Below are positions 22,317 to 33,452 of a DNA stretch of 64,000 nucleotides, in pieces. The DNA is taken from contig BDDD01002358.1 in the NCBI GenBank assembly GCA_001972305.1, positions 1 through 64,000 of the forward strand. Reading direction: 5' to 3'. Made by a program: the position numbers and the translations under genes. The stretch is from Cephalotus follicularis. Taxonomy: Eukaryota > Streptophyta > Magnoliopsida > Oxalidales > Cephalotaceae. The notes beneath the pieces are model-generated. The model saw only the letters and a list, made by a program, of their open reading frames with translations. It was not told the DNA's origin and made no database searches. Position 1 is the first letter of the stretch, and each line of letters begins with the position of its first letter.

Positions 22317-25207
22317 TGTAACGACCCACATTAATTTTTGGATAAATTGATGTTTGGGTCTTGGGGGAAATTTTTCTTTTTCTCCTTGGTTGTGGTTGGC
22401 TTGGGCTTCTTTTCTTGGATAATGTTAGTTTGGCTTTGGGCTTGGTGGAGGTCCAATGGTTGTTATGGATTAAGAGATAAGAGATATTTTTTTAGTGTTG
22501 GGAAGTGTGCAAAGCTTACTTAGGAAGCTTGACAGTTGGCTTTCGACAGATATCACAACCATCATCTCATGCATGAAGAAGCATTTGAGAGAGTGAGCTT
22601 TCATCTTTCTTCTTTCTTCCCCGTCTTTCTTCTGAAGCTTCAATCGATGTTTGAGATTGGGACTTTCCTTACCCGTCTATGCGTCTAGCAGGTAAGAGTT
22701 CTCCTCGGTACATTGTGATACGTTACTTTGTTGGTGTTGAGACGATCTTTGAGGCCGAGGAAGAGCTTCACCTTGGTTTTCATGGATGTATGTGGTTCAT
22801 GCATAACATCAGAGATGTTTGTTCATGGTGGTTAAGCGTTGTTGTGTGTTGGTCTTGCAGAGGAGGATCTAGGCATGAAGTCTGCACAACAAGGAAGCTA
22901 GCTGAGGAAGCTACTGATACTAGTGAGTGGGATGTTTTTCTTTCTATCAATTGATAGCTGAGAGTTTACTGTTTATATGTCCTTCCATGATATTATCTTG
23001 ACTAGGATTTCTTCTCCTGTCATCTGTTGATATTGCATGTGAATACTGTTGTCTCGATGCCTGGGTTGAACTTGTTGTTTCCCCTTTCTATTTAGGTATT
23101 CATGCTTTATTTGATATCATGTGATGTTGTCCTTGGGTACTGGTTACTAGTTATTTGGTTATGTATGAGACTTGTTATCGCTGATGGGGGAGTGGGTGTT
23201 CGATCCCAATTCCATTCAGTAGTGCCATTATCTATGATGAACTGTTGAGTGTGACTGTGCCTGGGTTCCATACCCGGATCAGCTCATTTCATTGGTCTAT
23301 GATGGAATGATGTGTGAGGGCAGCCGAGGATCTGCTATCTTCTCTGGTCAGGCCATAATGGAATCCTCGGGCATGAGATTGTTGGCATGAGATGGTCTAA
23401 GTGGTGATACACTTCCCTCTAAGTCGATGTTCTCCTCTGTCATCTCGTCAAGGGTGGAGCTTAGCGGTGATTCGCGGGCCCCTTGGATGATACTAACGCT
23501 ATGTGATTGCCGACGAGGTAGCTCCTCGATCGATGTTCATATGGTGTAGTGCTAAGCTCGTGATTACCGACGGGGGTCAGCTTGCGTAGCCCCTCGATCG
23601 ATGTTCATGTAGTGGGTGCGCCAATGTGTGATTGCCGGGGAAGGAGTGTTGTCGTAGCCCTTCTACCGATGTTCATGCGGAGCTCTGGAAGTGGGTATCT
23701 ATATGCGTATATGAGGGATGTGTACAGTCATGTAGCCCATGACCGAGTTGATGGAATGTCAAAGGAGTTGTTATTTGTGCTTGCCGAGGTGGTTCTGGAT
23801 ATGGAAGTGTGTGAGTATGATATGTGCATGTGCGTGTGTGCATGTGCGTGTGATTGATACAGTACCAGTAGTCCCCTGATAAATGTTCATCCTTAGAGTA
23901 TGATCTTTTGTTGATACTCAGTTCCTTGGCATGTTCTGACATATAACCTGTTGTTTATCTTCTTTCCTTAAGGTCGGTCATTGAGTTGGTAGCTCTGACG
24001 TCTCCTCGGGTTTTCTTTGTTTATCGATATCTTTGTATATTTTCACCTCTACCTTGTTTTTTTGAACAGTGGATATGGGTTGTTCTCGGCCCAGTTGGGG
24101 CAGGGCACGGGTTTTCCTTGATCTTGCTCACTAGTCAGTTGGACTAATCCCCTCTCAGTTTTGTGTGCAGAGGAAGCGGGGCAGAAGGGTTCTTGAGATC
24201 CACTAAGGACAGCGTGTTGAAAGAGGTAGACGCCTGACACAGCACCTTAGGATGGCTCCTCGGCCACGGGCACCTTCATGCATTTGGGGACATTCTTGGC
24301 ATTTTTGTATAGACTTGTTGATGTCTATGTCCTGTAAACCTTCTTTTTGTAATCATGTATATGATTTCTTGGATGTTGTGGGTCCTCGGCATTTTGCCCG
24401 GGACCGTATATAATCCACTTGTTATTTTATATACTTTGTTGTTATGAGTTGTTTACCCGGCCTTGTCATTGTTTATGTTAAGTGTTTAGGGTGCAGGGAC
24501 GATGTATGAGTTAGGGGGTCATTTGACCCTGGGCAGAGGAGCAGGTCTCCCCAGCCTTGGCCTTGGTGAAACTTAAATGTTTCTGCCTGGGGCCTTTTGT
24601 GCGTGGCACCTCCGCTAAGATGTCGGGGGAGTGGTGGCAATGTTCATGGTTAGTAAAACCTTAGGTTGACCTCGCAGCTCGGGTTGGTTGACCCTAAGCT
24701 GAGGTCTGGTGGCATCCCCGGGTGTTTGTCCCCGGGCATGCTCGTAGGCATTAAGAGAGAGCTAGGAAGTTTTCCCTAGTTTTGTCCGTCCTCCCGACCT
24801 CGGACCAGCTCGGTCCCTGGAGACATTTTGTCAGGTGAGCCCTGGTGGATCCCTTGGGTACCTGGCCGGGGTGAAATTCCATCTCCTTAGTGTAAGTTGA
24901 GAGTTTGGAGGGACCTCGGTTAGTTGTCCCATGCTTGGCGTTTGTCCCCGGGCCCTTGTGTTGATCCCAGGCTTAGCCTTATGTTAAACGTTGTCGTTTT
25001 CTTATGCCCGGGCATATCCTTGTTTGTATGCCTTAGGTACGTTTGGCCTGGGAAGCGTGGCTCTCCTCGACAGCGTGTTTTAATGCCTTCCCTTGGCCTT
25101 AGTGTTAGTCTTTGTTTGTTGGGGTTTTGGTTAGGGATCCAGATGGGTGACCCTTCCACCTGGCACGGCCGTCCTCGGGCGGGGGTGCTCGGGAATGGGG
25201 CGTGTCA
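22317..25207 (+). mobile_element. Solo LTR, 2.9 kb, Tekay-like gypsy
   Basis: It begins TGTAACGACCCACATTAAT and ends GGGGCGTGTCA, with exact target duplication AGAAT at 22312-22316 and 25208-25212. The host sequence on both sides matches the uninterrupted 5' LTR of Copia-1 near 38640, which confirms the insertion. There is no internal coding sequence, so recombination between LTRs probably removed it. The last third (24310-25200) is GC-rich with repeated CCCGGG and GGTCC stretches. Open frames here, such as 24924-25319, are not shared with the related fragment at 1730-3729 and I take them as chance. Confidence 0.9.
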
Positions 25208-25485
25208 AGAATGGAGTAAGGATCTCATTCTCATAACCTCCCTGGCAAGATATTCAACCCCTCGAACAAAAGAGCACTATATGTGTATTAAGTTAATATG
25301 GTTATCAACTGATCCGTAGTGATGGTTTGGGATAATACCTATAGCTAGTGCCATTGTTATGGGATTATGCACATTAAAACATAACTAGAACTAAGAATGT
25401 AGATTTAAGAGTATAACATGTATACATGTAGCCAGCCCCTCGTGGCTTGCAGCGACACCCTAATCAAACAATCTCCCATTTGGCC

Positions 25486-26560
25486 CTCAAGCCACAAAGA
25501 CCTATAGCCTAAGCACATTGTAGTTTTATGTCTCTCATGTACTAAATGGCTCAAGGCATTGGTCAGTGGGTCTGCTAAGTTTTCTTCTGACGCAAATCTC
25601 TCTAAAGTGACGTTTCCTCTCTATACGATCTCACTAATCAAATAGTGTCGTAGTTTTATTTGTTTAGAGCGGCGATGAGACCTGGGTTCCTTGGCTTGTG
25701 CAACGGCCCCCATCATCGTCGCAGTACACCACAACTGGAAAATTGATAGATGGAACAACTAAAAGTTCCGTAATGAACTTCCACTTCCAAAGAGCTACTT
25801 TTCGGTATACTAGGTTACAACATATTCTAATTCCATGGTGGAGTCTGCAGTACTCTTCTGCATTAAACTCCTCCAATTCACAGCACTTCCTTTCAGGATA
25901 AACACATATCTTGAAATGGATTCGTGATCATTTCAATCACTGTTGAAACTAGAGTCGATAAAACCCTTAAGTCTCAATTTCACTATCTTCTCCATATGTC
26001 AAAAAGATATCCTGAGCTCTTCTCGGGTATTTAATAAACCTCTTGACAATTTCCAGTACTTAGGAAGTCTCTCCCAAATCATTAATGGAGAAGTTCTTAG
26101 TTTTTTATACTGACATGGAATGTGACAAACCTACATCATCATCTCCAATGAGTAGTTTGTCACCCACGTGTAGTAGAAAGAAAGTGATACTAGGGTTATT
26201 CTGTTTTCGTTAGACACAAGGCATATATACGTTTTTTATGATGCCAAAAGAACCTAATGGCCTTATAAAAAAGGATATTTCAGCTGTGGGATGCTTGCTT
26301 AAGGTCATACATAGACCTTTGGAGCTTGCACACTTTGTGCGGGGAACATATAGATTTCCACTTCAAGATAGCCCTTCAATAAGGCCATCTTGAAATCCAT
26401 TTGCCATAGCTCATAATCACGATGAGCGGCAATAGAAAGCATAATTCGAATGGACTTAAGTGTTGTGATTAGCAAGAAAATTTTGGTATAGTCGACCTCT
26501 TGTCTTTGTCTATACGCTTTTGCGACCAATCACGCTTTAAAGGTTTCAACCTTTTCCACC
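25486..26560 (-). pseudogene. Copia-1 reverse transcriptase and RNase H
   Basis: On the minus strand, the RT stretch near 26529-26305 reads VAKAYRQRQEVDYTKIF ... KSIRIMLSIAAH.DYELWQMD, the classic opening of copia RT. RNase H near 25870-25664 has VVYCDDDGG, the counterpart of IYCDNNGA. The palm region between is badly worn. The polypurine tract and 3' LTR follow. Confidence 0.8.
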
Positions 26561-27950
26561 AACGCCTATCTCCCTCTTGAAGCTATGATTACAACCAATG
26601 GACACCCCACCTTTGGGAGCATCTATGAAGTTTCACACTTGGTTGGTGTATATGGAGTCCATTTCGGATTTCATGGCTCCTAGCCATGTCCTGGAGTCAG
26701 TGCTCGTCACTACTTCCTGGTAGCTAATAGGCTTGACATCATCGATGTCGTTAGGTTCGTTAGTACCTTCAACGAAAACATATCTCTTAGGTGCTATTGA
26801 AACCTTGCCTTATCTCCTCACTCGAGGAGTGCCTTACTGAGATCCCATCTCAGGTTGGGATCCCTCCCCAAAAGTGTCTTTAGAGGGTTCAACCTCTAAT
26901 TCCTTATCGTCCTGTGGGCTTTCATCCGGTGGTAACTCTCTTAGTTCCACCTTACTCCCATTGCTTCCTACAATCAGGTATTCCTCTTGAATAAATTTTG
27001 CAGTACGCGAAATAAAGGTCATTTGTTCGCTGGGATGGTAGAAATAATATCCTAAGCCTTTCTTAGAATACCCCACAAACCGGCAACGGTCCAATCCTGC
27101 CTCCTGCTTAGAAGGTTCTCGCCTTCTTTAAATAAGATGGACAGTCCTTAACCCATAAACAGTTTAGGCTGGGTTTCCTCCATGTATCATCTCACTGATC
27201 ATATGATACCTTATAAGGTATGGAGGGGACGGATTTCAAAGGTATCTGGTTTAGGATTTACACTGCCGACTGCAATGCATAACCCCAGAAGGAGATAGGA
27301 AGATGTGTAAAAGACATTATGGACCAGACCATTTCGTCAAGGTCCACTTACTCCATACGGATACACCATTGTTAAGTGGTATTCAGAGAGGTGACCATTG
27401 GGAGAGAACTCCATTATCTCTCAGATAATGATGGAATTCAGCAAAAAGGTATTCGTACCCTCCAGTCCCGCCGAAGTTTTTTAGTGGGCTTACCTATTTG
27501 CTTGTCTACTTCTTTTCTAAAATCCTTGAATCACTCAAAGGAGTCAGACTTGTGTTTCACCATAAACACATAACGAAAAACCGTGATAAATCATCGGTGA
27601 AGGTACTGAAGTAGTGAATACCTCCACTTGCATTGACCGACATTGAATCACAAATGTCAGTGTGGACAAATCACTAATATGTCCACTACCCTTTCTCCAC
27701 ACTCGGAGAAGGGAGATTTGGTCATCACACCAATCACACATGGTGCACATGTTGGGAAAGACTCACTGTCCTGGATGTCCAAAAGTCCATCATTAACCAA
27801 TCGTGTTTATCTGGCCTCGCTAGGATGACCTAATCAACAATGCAAAAATATGATGGATTTATATCATTTGTCTCTCATAGTCTTTTATTAGTTGTTCATT
27901 GTTGAATTGTTAATGCCATATCATGGTTATTGTCTAATACATATTCCTTT
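26561..27950 (-). pseudogene. Copia-1 integrase
   Basis: The minus-strand stretch at 27094-26834 reads CRFVGYSKKGLGYYFYHPSEQ, then SRTAKFIQEEYL, the conserved end of copia integrase before the acidic linker. The catalytic core is expected around 27200-27750, where short matches (for example LRDNGVLSQW-like) can be seen. Several breaks are present. Confidence 0.75.
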
Positions 27951-28129
27951 ATCCATGTGCCTCTTGCACTAATTAGAATATTATTATGTATAAGATTAAA
28001 AGCATTTACACAAAATTTGAGCTCCCAGCTCATCTTATACAAATTTGAAGCAACGTTTCTTACAACATTCCTTTATATACAAGGATAGAGTCTTAGTATA
28101 TATCCATTTGCAAAAAATTTACAATTCAT

Positions 28130-28288
28130 AAACGTCTATACAAAAATGGTGTGAATCCAAGATCCATCACCAAGGTGCATGTCCACAGCTTGATCATCTC
28201 CCAGCTGCATAACTTCTCTTAGCTCCTGCAAAGAGTTACAAATGTTAGTCTCACAACCTGAGTTCACTACCCAAGTTGAACTTACATT
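28130..28288 (-). pseudogene. Copia-1 protease remnant
   Basis: On the minus strand just inside the Athila-type insertion, translation gives STWVVNSGCETNICNSLQEL, then LGDGSWIHTIFV. Copia proteases open with W.(L/I)DSG.(S/T).H. The block lies between gag (from 33453) and integrase, where the copia protease belongs. Confidence 0.75.
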
Positions 28289-28498
28289 GTAAGTGTTTAG
28301 CATAAAAATGTGTTGATTTTAATGAGTTATTTGTTATATTTTTATGCTTGGAATGGACTACTTTGGTTGTGTTATATTTATTTTCAGGTACAAGTGCAAA
28401 ATGACCAAGGTGCAAGAATACTACCCAAAAGTGTGCAAATTGGAGCTTGAAAGTGTAAAGATTGAAGAATTGACAAAATCGGTAGGAACAGAGAAAAA

Positions 28499-28805
28499 AG
28501 CGTCGACGTCTTTCATAGGGATCAATGTCTTTTCTGGGTTTGCATTAAACGCATCGACGTCTTTTGTTGAGGATCGACGTCTTTTCAAGAAATTGCAACT
28601 TACCTTCACGAGCTATGATAAAGACATCGACGTCTTTCATTAAAGGGATCGACGTCTTTGTGCAAATTCGACCTGTAACTTTTGGACCAAAAGGGATCGA
28701 CGCCTTTCATATTAGGGATCGACGTCTTTCAAGCGCATCTCAGCAAAACGCGATTTTTACCAAAAGACATCGACGTCTTTTCTTAGGGATCGACGTCTTC
28801 TTCTG
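28499..28805. repeat. GTCGAC motif cluster, Athila-type U3
   Basis: About ten copies of a motif reading GGGATCGACGTCTTT or GCGTCGACGTCTTTCAT lie here (28500, 28553, 28575, 28624, 28645, 28696, 28717, 28765, 28786). Many are in pairs about 20 bases apart, each pair separated by 45-50 bases. The cluster lies some 80-390 bases upstream of the TATA box. Confidence 0.85.
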
Positions 28806-28887
28806 CACCAGAAATAGAAAGTTAGATTCTTTGCCAGATTTTGTAACTAGGATTGCTTTATTTCCCTTTTGTTGATCAAATTTGTAG

Positions 28888-28896
28888 TATAAAAAC
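28888..28896 (+). promoter_or_regulatory. TATA box of Athila-type LTR
   Basis: TATAAAAAC lies in GTAGTATAAAAACAACATATG, downstream of the GTCGAC cluster. Placement fits a U3 promoter. Confidence 0.55.
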
Positions 28897-28939
28897 AACA
28901 TATGGCCGGAAGTTTCCGAGAGAGCTCTACCAAATAAAG

Positions 28940-30113
28940 GGTACATTGTAGAAGGAGCAGTTGCTAAAGAGACACAGCTAGACAGTCTCGTGACTAGACT
29001 AGAATTGCTAATTAGGGGTACCACAAAAGTAAATCAAATCGAGCAAAACACCCCTATGTGTTCCTAGTGCCAGTCCCCAAACCATGTTTTTGAAGAATGC
29101 CAAATTTATATTGACAGCCAATATGCTCCTAAGAATGTGTCTGCTATGAACCAATAGAACCCGTATAGTAACACTTACAATCCGGGTTGGCGAAATCATC
29201 CAAATTTCTCATGGAGCCAAGGGCAAAACATGCGAGGACAATCTAGCTTTTCGGGGCAGCCTTCTAGCGTTGGTGCCCCACCCTCACACTTTTTGGGACA
29301 ACCTTCGAGCTTCCCTAGCCAGTATGCACCACAGCAGACATTTCCAAGGTTCTCCCAAAACTCGAACACTAGTCGACCATCCTTCCCACCACAAAATCAA
29401 TTCTCAAGTCAACAGACATCAAGTTTGCCAAACCAAAGGGATGAAACATCTAGGATTTCGTCGCTAGAAAAGAGCGTAGAACTTCTAATGAGCACCATGA
29501 TGACTAGTCAGCATAACATGGAAAAACAAATTTCACAACTAGCATCCGCTCTGCACGAAAGACAAAAAGGAAAAATTCACTCACAACCTGACCCAAATCC
29601 TAGGACTTCCTTAAACCATTCCGCTCAAATCCAACAACCTGTAAATCCACAAAATTCAGCTTCCTCCTCTGGTCCATCAAAACAAGTTTTTGCCATAAGG
29701 AGTGAAAATGAATACCATCCAGCGGATCAAATGGAAAACGTGAACGAGCACATGGAGGAATCATTGGCGCGTGAAAATTTACAAGAACCATTGGGTGACC
29801 CATCAGTGCAACCAATGCAATTGAATGCGCACGATGAATTGAGGAAGGAGAAATAGGACGAGAAGAAGAAACAAACGGTCGAGGCACCAAAGCGTTCATT
29901 TGACCCACCGGCCCCCTTTCCGAAAAGATTGCAAAGCAAGAAAGCCCCAGCAATGGAGAAGATCATTGAAACATTTAAGCAAGTACAAATAAATATTCCA
30001 TTGCTTAAAGCCATTGAACAGGTGCCCTCTTATGCAAAAGTCCTTAAAGACTTATGCACTAAAAAGAGGATCCTTCAGATCCCGAAAAAGGCTTTCTTGG
30101 CAGCCAAACATTA
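28940..30113 (+). pseudogene. Athila-type gag, C-terminal part
   Basis: Translation near 28975-29230 shows a zinc-knuckle-like CQSPNHVFEEC, then NPYSNTYNPGWRNHPNFSW, the Athila gag signature. A glutamine- and serine-rich tail follows (open frame 29230-29856, 208 codons), then KKAPAMEKIIETFKQVQINIPLLKAIEQVPSYAKVLKDLCT near 29940-30060, the conserved stretch just before the protease. The N-terminal half of gag is not present. Disrupted. Confidence 0.85.
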
Positions 30114-30149
30114 GTGCACTATTTTCGTAACCCACGATGCGAAAGTACA

Positions 30150-32298
30150 AAGACCCTGGCTGCCCGACAATCTCTTGTGTGATTGGCAACACAAAAATTG
30201 AGTATGTCTTGCTCGATTTAGGAGCAAGTGTGAATTTGTTGCATCATCGATTTATGAGAAGCTCGGACTAGGAGAGTTAAGACCAACCACGATGACATTG
30301 CAATTAGCGGATAGGTCTGTGAAGGTACCGCGAGGGAAAATCAAGGATGTGTTGATAAAGGTTGGAGAATTTTTCTTTCCTGTCAACTTCGTCGTCTTAG
30401 ACACCCAGCCCGTTGCGAACCTAAATGATCAAATTCCAGTTATCCTAGGTAGACCTTTCCTCGCAACAAGCAATGCGTTAATCAATTGTCGAAATGGTCT
30501 GATGAAATTAAGCTTTGGAAATACGTCCGTGGATTTTAATATTTTACGATTGGGTAAGCATTCCACTGATTTTGATGAATTGAACGCCATCCATGCATTT
30601 CCCGATTATATTGATACACACTTCGACATTGATTTTGATGGAAATTTTAATGATTGCATGCGGGATTTAGAGGATGGCGATGGAGGTGATTTTGTTGATG
30701 CGTTTAGTATGCAGCCATTAGAGCCAGTGGGCCCCTTGTCCACATCCTTGCCTAAATCATCAATTGAGGAGCCTCCGAAACTTGAACTTAAAGAATTGCC
30801 CTCTACATTGAAATACTCGTTTCTAGGCGACAACCAAACTCTTCCTGTTATCATTTCATCCGATCTTACTCCCAGTCAGGAAGAGGAGGTTATTGACCTA
30901 CTCAAAGAAAACAAAGAGGCAATTGGTTGGACAATGGCTGATATCAAAGGAATTAGCCCTTCTATTTGCGAGCATCGTATAAATCTCATAGAAGGATCCA
31001 AACCTTCTAGAGAACCTCAGCGAAGAGCAAATCCTTTGATGAAAGAAGCCATACAAAAAGAAATCTTGAAATGGCTGGACAATGGGATCATTTATCCCAT
31101 TTCGGATAGTCAATGGGTGAGTCCAGTCCACGTTGTCCCAAAGAAATCTGGAGTAACGGTAGTGCAATCCTCAACTGATGATTTACTTCCTACAAAAATC
31201 CAAACTGGATGGAGGGTGTGCATTGACTACCGAAAGTTGAATACAGCAACCTGGAAGGATCATTTTCCACTTCCGTTTATCGATCAAATGCTAGATAGGT
31301 TAGCTGATCGTGAGTATTATTGTTTTCTAGATGGGTACTCCGGATACAATCAAATTCCCATCGCTCCGCAAGATCAAGAGAAAACCACATTCACCTGCCC
31401 CTTCGGAACATTTGTTTACCGACGCATGCCGTTTGGCCTTTGCAATGCTCCCGCTACCTTCCAAAGGTGCATGATGAGTATTTTCTCTAACATGGTGGAA
31501 AACTTTCTGGAAGTATTTATGGATGACTTTTCTGTGCACGGTTCCTCATTTTCTCAATGCCTTCATCACCTAAAATTAGTACTCGAAAGAAGTCGAGAGA
31601 ATAATTTGGTGCTTAATTGGGAAAAGTGCAATTTCATGGTGAAGAAGGGGATCGTTCTTGGACATGTAGTGTCAAAAGAAGGAATTCAAGTAGATAAAGC
31701 GAAAATTGAAGTCATCAAGCATTTACCTCCACCACGTAATGTGAAAGATATCCGAGCAATCCTCGGACATGCTGGTTTTTATCGAAGGTTCATCAAGGAT
31801 TTTAGCAAGGTAGCACGCCCCTTGACTTCACTCTTAGCGAAAGATCAAGATTTCGTTTTCTCTGATGAGTGCCTTGTAGCATTTGATCGCTTAAAGAAGG
31901 AGCTCACTTCCGCTCCTATAATTGAGGCACCAATTTGGACTGAACCTTTTGAGATCGTGTACGACGCTTCTGATAGTGCCATTGGGGCTGTTCTCAGACA
32001 AAGAATGAATAAACTGCCTCACGTCATTTATTATGCTACTAGGAACCTTTCTGATGCACAATTGAATTACACGACCACTGAGAAGGAATTCTTAGATGTG
32101 GTCTTTGGTCTAGAGAAATTTCGTTCATATCTTTTAGGATCACATGTCATCGTGTATACTGATCATGCTGCGATTCGGCATCTCATGAGTAAAAAGGATG
32201 CAAAAGCGCGTCTTATCCGGTGGGTTCTGCTCCTTCAAGAGTTTGACGTTGACATTCGAGACAAGAAAGGAACTGAAAATTTGGTAGCCGACCATTAA
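30150..32298 (+). CDS. Athila-type pol: protease, RT, RNase H
   Basis: The protease active-site-like LLDLGASVNLL lies just before the long frame (about 30208-30240); ADRSVKVPRGKIKDVLIKV and ILGRPFLATS follow. The frame open from 30292 to 32298 (668 codons) carries the RT, with GWRVCIDYRKLNTAT near residues 305-319, TCPFGTFVYRRMPFGLCNAPATFQ near 365-388 and palm FMDDFSVHG at about 407-415. RNase H opens at YDASDSAIGAVL near residue 557 and includes YTDHAAIRHLM near 622. It makes the DNA copy of the element. The ATG at 30292 is internal to a polyprotein, not a true start. The order and motifs are those of Athila. Confidence 0.88.
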
Positions 32299-32964
32299 TC
32301 CCGACTTTCCAATACACCCGAGGTCCATGGTCTGATTAATGAAAGTTTTCCTGATGAGCAGATTATGCGTGTTGAGTGTGAACCATGGTATGCAGACATA
32401 GTGAATTATCTTGTTACAGGAAGTGTACCATCCGAATGGTCCGCTCAAGTTAGGTATAGGTTTCTGTCGCAAGCAAAACATTTTTATTGGGATGATCCTT
32501 ATCTTTTTAAAGCATGTCTGGATTTAATTTTGCGACGATGTGTTCCTGATCATGAGCATCACTCAGTTCTATCTTTTTGTCATGATCAAGCATGTGGTGG
32601 TCATTTCGGCCCGACCAAGACAGCGGCTAAGGTTTTACAATGTGGTTTTTATTGGCAGACTATTTTTAAAGATGCATTTCAGTACTGTAAGGCTTGTGCT
32701 TCCTGTCAAGCTTTAGGCCGTGTGACGAAACGAAATATGATGCCTTTAACACCAATTTTGACGGTTGAGATCTTTGATGTTTGGGGTATTGATTTTATGG
32801 GTCCGTTTCCCAATTCATTTGGGAATTTATACATCCTTTTAGTTGTTGATTATGTTTCAAAGTGGATTGAGGCGATTCCTTGTCGAACCAATGACAACTC
32901 TGTCGTTGTTAAATTTTGTTCTTCAATATTTCTGCCTTCGCACACACTTTGTCTGTCTGATTAA
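32299..32964 (+). pseudogene. Athila-type integrase
   Basis: The zinc-binding domain has H...H (CHDQACGGHFGPTKTAAKVL, near 32575-32635) and CKACASCQALGRV (near 32685-32725). The catalytic core begins with FDVWGIDFMGPFP (32770-32815) and YVSKWIEAIPCRTND. The rest of the core is not present; the sequence passes into repeats and LTR. Confidence 0.85.
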
Positions 32965-33028
32965 AATCCACAAACATCTTGTCGGTGAAGCTGAAAGTTG
33001 GTGAATAAATGGTGCTTAATTCAACGGA

Positions 33029-33180
33029 GTCTACTCATACAATTTGCCAACAACGAACACACTTCGTATAGACCTAGCATGTCTACTCATACGTCTTGCT
33101 TCCGTTGCCGTACTTCGTATAGACCTAGCATGTCTACTCATATGTCTTGTCATCACTGTCGCACTCTGTATCGACCTAGC
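33029..33180 (+). repeat. 51-bp tandem repeat
   Basis: About three head-to-tail units with period 51 lie here, containing CTTCGTATAGACCTAGCATG and TCTACTCATACGTCTTG. Starts at 33062, 33113 and 33164 are clear, with a partial unit before. They lie between the integrase remnant and the LTR end. Confidence 0.85.
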
Positions 33181-33447
33181 TACCGCTGATTATCAAGGTA
33201 TGATCGTTCAATTAAATGGAACTGTTCGATACAATCTACGGTGAGTTTCTATACCCTAAAACCGCTTTTTAATTATATATTTTCTTAGCTTCTATTCATT
33301 AGTTTGATATTTTATCTCAAAACTTGGTATACTTCGCCTAGGTTGGATATATTATTACTAGTTTATCGTTTCCCTGCGTTCGACCCGTTACTGCATGATC
33401 CGTGCACTTGCGGCTATAAATTTTAAAACATTCTTTTTACGTGAACA
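33181..33447 (+). repeat. Athila-type LTR, 3' part
   Basis: The final about 140 bases match 65-200 of the window, ending in GTGAACA before the GTAAG duplication. The left limit of this LTR part is not certain. Confidence 0.75.
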
Positions 33448-33452
33448 GTAAG

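Larger units (their letters stand above)
19888..25470 (-). repeat. Copia-1 3' LTR (interrupted)
   Basis: Read on the minus strand it starts TGTTTGATTAGGGTGTCGCT at 25470. A purine-rich GGGCCAAATGGGAGATTG lies just before it and is the likely polypurine tract. It is collinear with the 5' LTR apart from the 2.9 kb solo LTR at 22317-25207. It contains the GAGCTC/GAGGTCTG cluster at 20882-21215. Confidence 0.9.
28294..28905 (+). repeat. Athila-type LTR, 5' part
   Basis: It starts TGTTTAGC after the target duplication. It holds the U3 GTCGAC cluster (28499-28805) and a TATA box at 28888. Gag-like sequence begins soon after, so the R/U5 part expected from the 3' end of the other LTR copy is not seen here. 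Confidence 0.7.
28294..33447 (+). mobile_element. Athila-type Ty3/gypsy element
   Basis: Exact target duplication GTAAG lies at 28289-28293 and 33448-33452, inside Copia-1 between gag and protease. It starts TGTTTAGCATAAAAATG and ends TTTTTACGTGAACA. Order is LTR 5' part with a GTCGAC cluster, gag C-terminal part, protease, RT, RNase H, integrase, LTR 3' part. The RT palm FMDDFSVHGSSF and the gag motif NPYSNTYNPGWRNHPNFSW are typical of the Athila lineage. The pol frame is open over 668 codons, far better kept than other elements here. The element is nonetheless incomplete and broken. No envelope-like frame is seen. Confidence 0.9.

Noticed and set aside
22338-22954. Frames with hydrophobic stretches near the start of the solo LTR
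   Set aside because: The counterpart in the inverted copy (3100-3710) does not keep them open, so they are not genes.
1730-25207. Inverted repeat considered as the ends of one large composite element
   Set aside because: The two copies are independent: one has its own AGAAT duplication and is complete, the other is a fragment next to unrelated pieces.
24920-25319. 131-codon plus-strand frame and 79-codon minus-strand frame
   Set aside because: GC-rich end of a solo LTR; long frames are expected by chance there, one crosses the LTR border, and there is no recognisable domain.
28499-28805. Regularly repeated GTCGAC words resembling a CRISPR array
   Set aside because: Repeats are about 10-15 bases, degenerate and irregularly spaced, and lie in a plant LTR; there are no constant-length spacers and no cas genes.
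28344-28875. Small open frames through the GTCGAC cluster giving repeated DRRLF / ASTSF peptides
   Set aside because: The peptide repeats are only a by-product of the DNA motif. The reading frame is not kept between clusters in other elements.
30292-32298. 668-codon frame considered as a host gene
   Set aside because: RT and RNase H motifs, Athila gag upstream, integrase downstream and GTAAG duplications at both ends show it is element pol.
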